The translations under genes were made by a program, and so were the position numbers. Source: Paracoccaceae bacterium (GTDB lineage: Bacteria; Pseudomonadota; Alphaproteobacteria; Rhodobacterales; Rhodobacteraceae). Taken from it: DNA of 7,458 bases. Location of the stretch: the NCBI GenBank assembly GCA_025458985.1, contig JALORM010000323.1:1-7458 (forward strand). Direction: 5' to 3'. The stretch's first letter is position 1; every line of letters starts with the position of its first letter. This document shows, in pieces, positions 6,293 to 7,458 of the stretch. The notes under the pieces were generated by a model. That model was given only the letters and a program-made list of their open reading frames with translations. It was not told the DNA's origin and did not search any database.

Positions 6293-6304
6293 TTCCGACC
6301 GGAA
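6293..6304. promoter_or_regulatory. Short perfect dyad TTCCG-AC-CGGAA
   Basis: TTCCG (6293-6297) and CGGAA (6300-6304) form a perfect dyad with a two-base centre in the divergent control region, just before the kinase-side repeat pair. It could be another protein-binding site; no regulator can be assigned. Confidence 0.3.
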
Positions 6305-6306
6305 TA

Positions 6307-6323
6307 GGTATGGTAAAGGTATC
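6307..6323. promoter_or_regulatory. Operator-like repeat pair, kinase side
   Basis: GGTATG (6307-6312) and GGTATC (6318-6323) stand 11 bases apart, mirroring 6203-6219. The second copy overlaps the AAAGG ribosome binding site (6315-6319), which lies seven bases before ATG 6327. A bound protein would therefore block transcription or sit right at the start of the kinase gene. A good promoter for the plus strand was not found here. Confidence 0.55.
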
Positions 6324-6326
6324 ATC

Positions 6327-7214
6327 ATGTTGGGTTCTGCGCCCCTTCTTGCGATCGGACTGGACGGCGGCGGATCGCGCTGCCGGGCGGCCGTCGCCGG
6401 TCCCGACGGGCGCGTCCTGGGCCGGGGCGAGGCGGGTGCGGCGAACGTCACGACCGACTTTACGGAAGCCACACGGAACATTCTGACTGCGGCCGCCGCG
6501 GCCCTCGCAGCAGCCCAAGCCGATGCAGCGGCCGTGGGAGCCGTGCATGCCGGGCTCGCCGGGGTCATGGGGCCCGATGACGCGGCCCGCGTCGCTGCCG
6601 CGCTGCCTTTCGCCGGCGTCGCGGTGACCGACGACCGGCCGACCTCGGTCGCCGGCGCGCTCGGCGCCCGCGACGGCGCGCTCGCGGCGGTGGGCACGGG
6701 GTCCTTCGTCGCGCTGAAGCGCGGGGCAGCCCTGCGCTGCGTCGGCGGCTGGGGCGCCGAGGTCGGCGACCAGGCCTCGGGCGCCTGGCTCGGCCGGGCA
6801 CTGCTGGAATACGTGCTTCTGGCCCGCGACGGCCTTGCGGCCGAGACCGGGCTGACCCGCGAGACGCTTGCGGCCTTCGGCGGCGACCCGAATGCCATCG
6901 TCCGCTTCGCCGCCGCCGCACGCCCCGCCGACCTGGCCGGGCATGCCCCGCGGGTGGCCGATGCGGCCGATGCGGGCGATGCCACGGGCCTCGCCCTGAT
7001 GCGCCGGGGGGTCGCCTATCTGGGCCGGGCGCTTGATGCCTTCGGCCTGGCTCGGGGCGAGGTTCTGTGCCTCACCGGCGGGCTCGGGCCGCGCTACGCG
7101 GCCTTCCTGGCCGAAGACCACCGCGCCCGGATCGCGCCGCCCGATGGCGATGCGCTCCACGGCGCGGTGCGGCTGGCACTGGCGCGGCTTGCCGCGCGGC
7201 GGGGGGCGGCATGA
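6327..7214 (+). CDS. BadF/BcrA-family amino-sugar kinase (NAGK/MurK-like)
   Basis: 295 residues, complete, with the actin-like kinase fold of N-acetylglucosamine/glucosamine/MurNAc kinases; it transfers phosphate from ATP to a sugar hydroxyl in the cytoplasm. Phosphate-1 loop: GLDGGGSRCRA (11-21). TDDRPTS (101-107) aligns with TTDAAGS of human NAGK, making Asp103 the probable catalytic base. Phosphate-2: AVGTGSF (121-127). The family hallmark GWGAEVGDQASGAWLG is at 141-156 and the adenosine motif LTGGLG at 249-254. ATG 6327 is supported by AAAGG seven bases upstream. Divergent from murQ, it would supply the 6-phosphate that MurQ needs, as MurK does in Clostridium. Preference for MurNAc over GlcNAc or GlcN is inferred from context only. 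The TGA overlaps the next ATG, so it is co-transcribed with the regulator. No sign of damage, unlike the minus-strand operon. Confidence 0.88.
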   Translation: MLGSAPLLAIGLDGGGSRCRAAVAGPDGRVLGRGEAGAANVTTDFTEATRNILTAAAAALAAAQADAAAVGAVHAGLAGVMGPDDAARVAAALPFAGVAVTDDRPTSVAGALGARDGALAAVGTGSFVALKRGAALRCVGGWGAEVGDQASGAWLGRALLEYVLLARDGLAAETGLTRETLAAFGGDPNAIVRFAAAARPADLAGHAPRVADAADAGDATGLALMRRGVAYLGRALDAFGLARGEVLCLTGGLGPRYAAFLAEDHRARIAPPDGDALHGAVRLALARLAARRGAA

Positions 7215-7458
7215 GCGTCGCCGAATTCCTGCGCCCCGACGGATGGTTTCGCTCCGGCGCCGGGCCGCGCTACATGCAGCTGCGCCAGCGCCTGGCGGAA
7301 GGCGTGGACTGCGGCATCCTGGCACCCGGCAGCCCGCTGCCGCCCGAGCGCGAGATCGCCGCGATCACCGCGTTCTCGCGCGTGACCGTCCGCAAGGCGA
7401 TCCAGGCGCTGGCCGACGAAGGCACCATCGTGCAGCGCCAGGGCTCGGGGTCGTTCAT
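7211..7458 (+). CDS. GntR-family transcriptional regulator, N-terminal part
   Basis: ATG 7211 overlaps the kinase stop (ATGA). The frame is open to the window edge, giving 82 residues. It contains the GntR winged helix-turn-helix: PRYMQLRQRLAEGVDCGIL, then APGSPLPPEREIA, then the recognition helix SRVTVRKAIQALADEG and the wing IVQRQGSGSF. The ...RVTVRKAIQ... and wing pattern fits the HutC-type subfamily, whose effector domain (a UTRA domain sensing sugar phosphates or similar) would lie beyond the window. NagR, NagQ and DasR, which respond to amino-sugar phosphates, belong to this subfamily. The likely job is repressing the divergent kinase and importer genes via the GGTATC repeats at 6203-6219 and 6307-6323, released by an amino-sugar phosphate. 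The DNA-binding family is clear; effector and operator are inferred. Confidence 0.88.
   Translation, partial: MSVAEFLRPDGWFRSGAGPRYMQLRQRLAEGVDCGILAPGSPLPPEREIAAITAFSRVTVRKAIQALADEGTIVQRQGSGSF

Noticed and set aside
5964..7325. A 453-residue minus-strand frame opposite the kinase
   Set aside because: An Arg/Ala/Pro-rich shadow of the clear kinase and regulator genes, crossing the divergent control region and the murQ start.

Overview
The window reads as a piece of a high-GC alphaproteobacterial chromosome, most likely Rhodobacterales (Rhodobacter/Paracoccus/Roseobacter type). This rests on strong G/C third-position bias, gene start/stop overlaps (ATGA, TGATG) and the style of the ABC and oxidoreductase proteins. 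The genus is an inference from remembered homologues.

Layout. (1) 1-186, + strand: C-terminal end of a CueR-like, copper-responsive MerR regulator. (2) 187-528: GC-rich convergent intergenic region with several hairpins and no convincing gene. (3) 529-6177, - strand: one operon, in transcription order MurQ-type N-acetylmuramic acid 6-phosphate etherase, sugar-binding protein, two CUT1-type permeases, a Gfo/Idh/MocA oxidoreductase and a MalK/UgpC-type ATPase. (4) 6178-6326: divergent control region with two pairs of GGTAT(C/G) repeats in mirror orientation, a candidate promoter, and ribosome binding sites for both directions. (5) 6327-7458, + strand: a BadF/NAGK-type amino-sugar kinase overlapping by four bases the start of a GntR-family regulator that runs off the window.

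The genes suggest an amino-sugar scavenging system. The ABC importer would bring in N-acetylmuramic acid (MurNAc) or a related cell-wall sugar unphosphorylated, the kinase would phosphorylate it, and MurQ would cleave the lactyl ether to give GlcNAc-6-phosphate. The GntR protein would control both directions through the repeats. This ABC-plus-kinase route replaces the PTS route (MurP) of E. coli. The role of the oxidoreductase is open.

The most striking direct observation is a series of clean gaps in an otherwise undamaged operon. The ATPase lacks its Walker A loop (about 41 bases by frame logic) and its Walker B/D-loop block (about 88 bases). The oxidoreductase has a frameshifting gap near its C-terminus. 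The end of murQ is joined directly to the middle of the binding-protein gene, removing a stop, a start and a signal peptide. Two further in-frame shortenings are suspected. Between the gaps the codons look normal. This means either very recent decay or, perhaps more likely, assembly error, and read mapping would decide.
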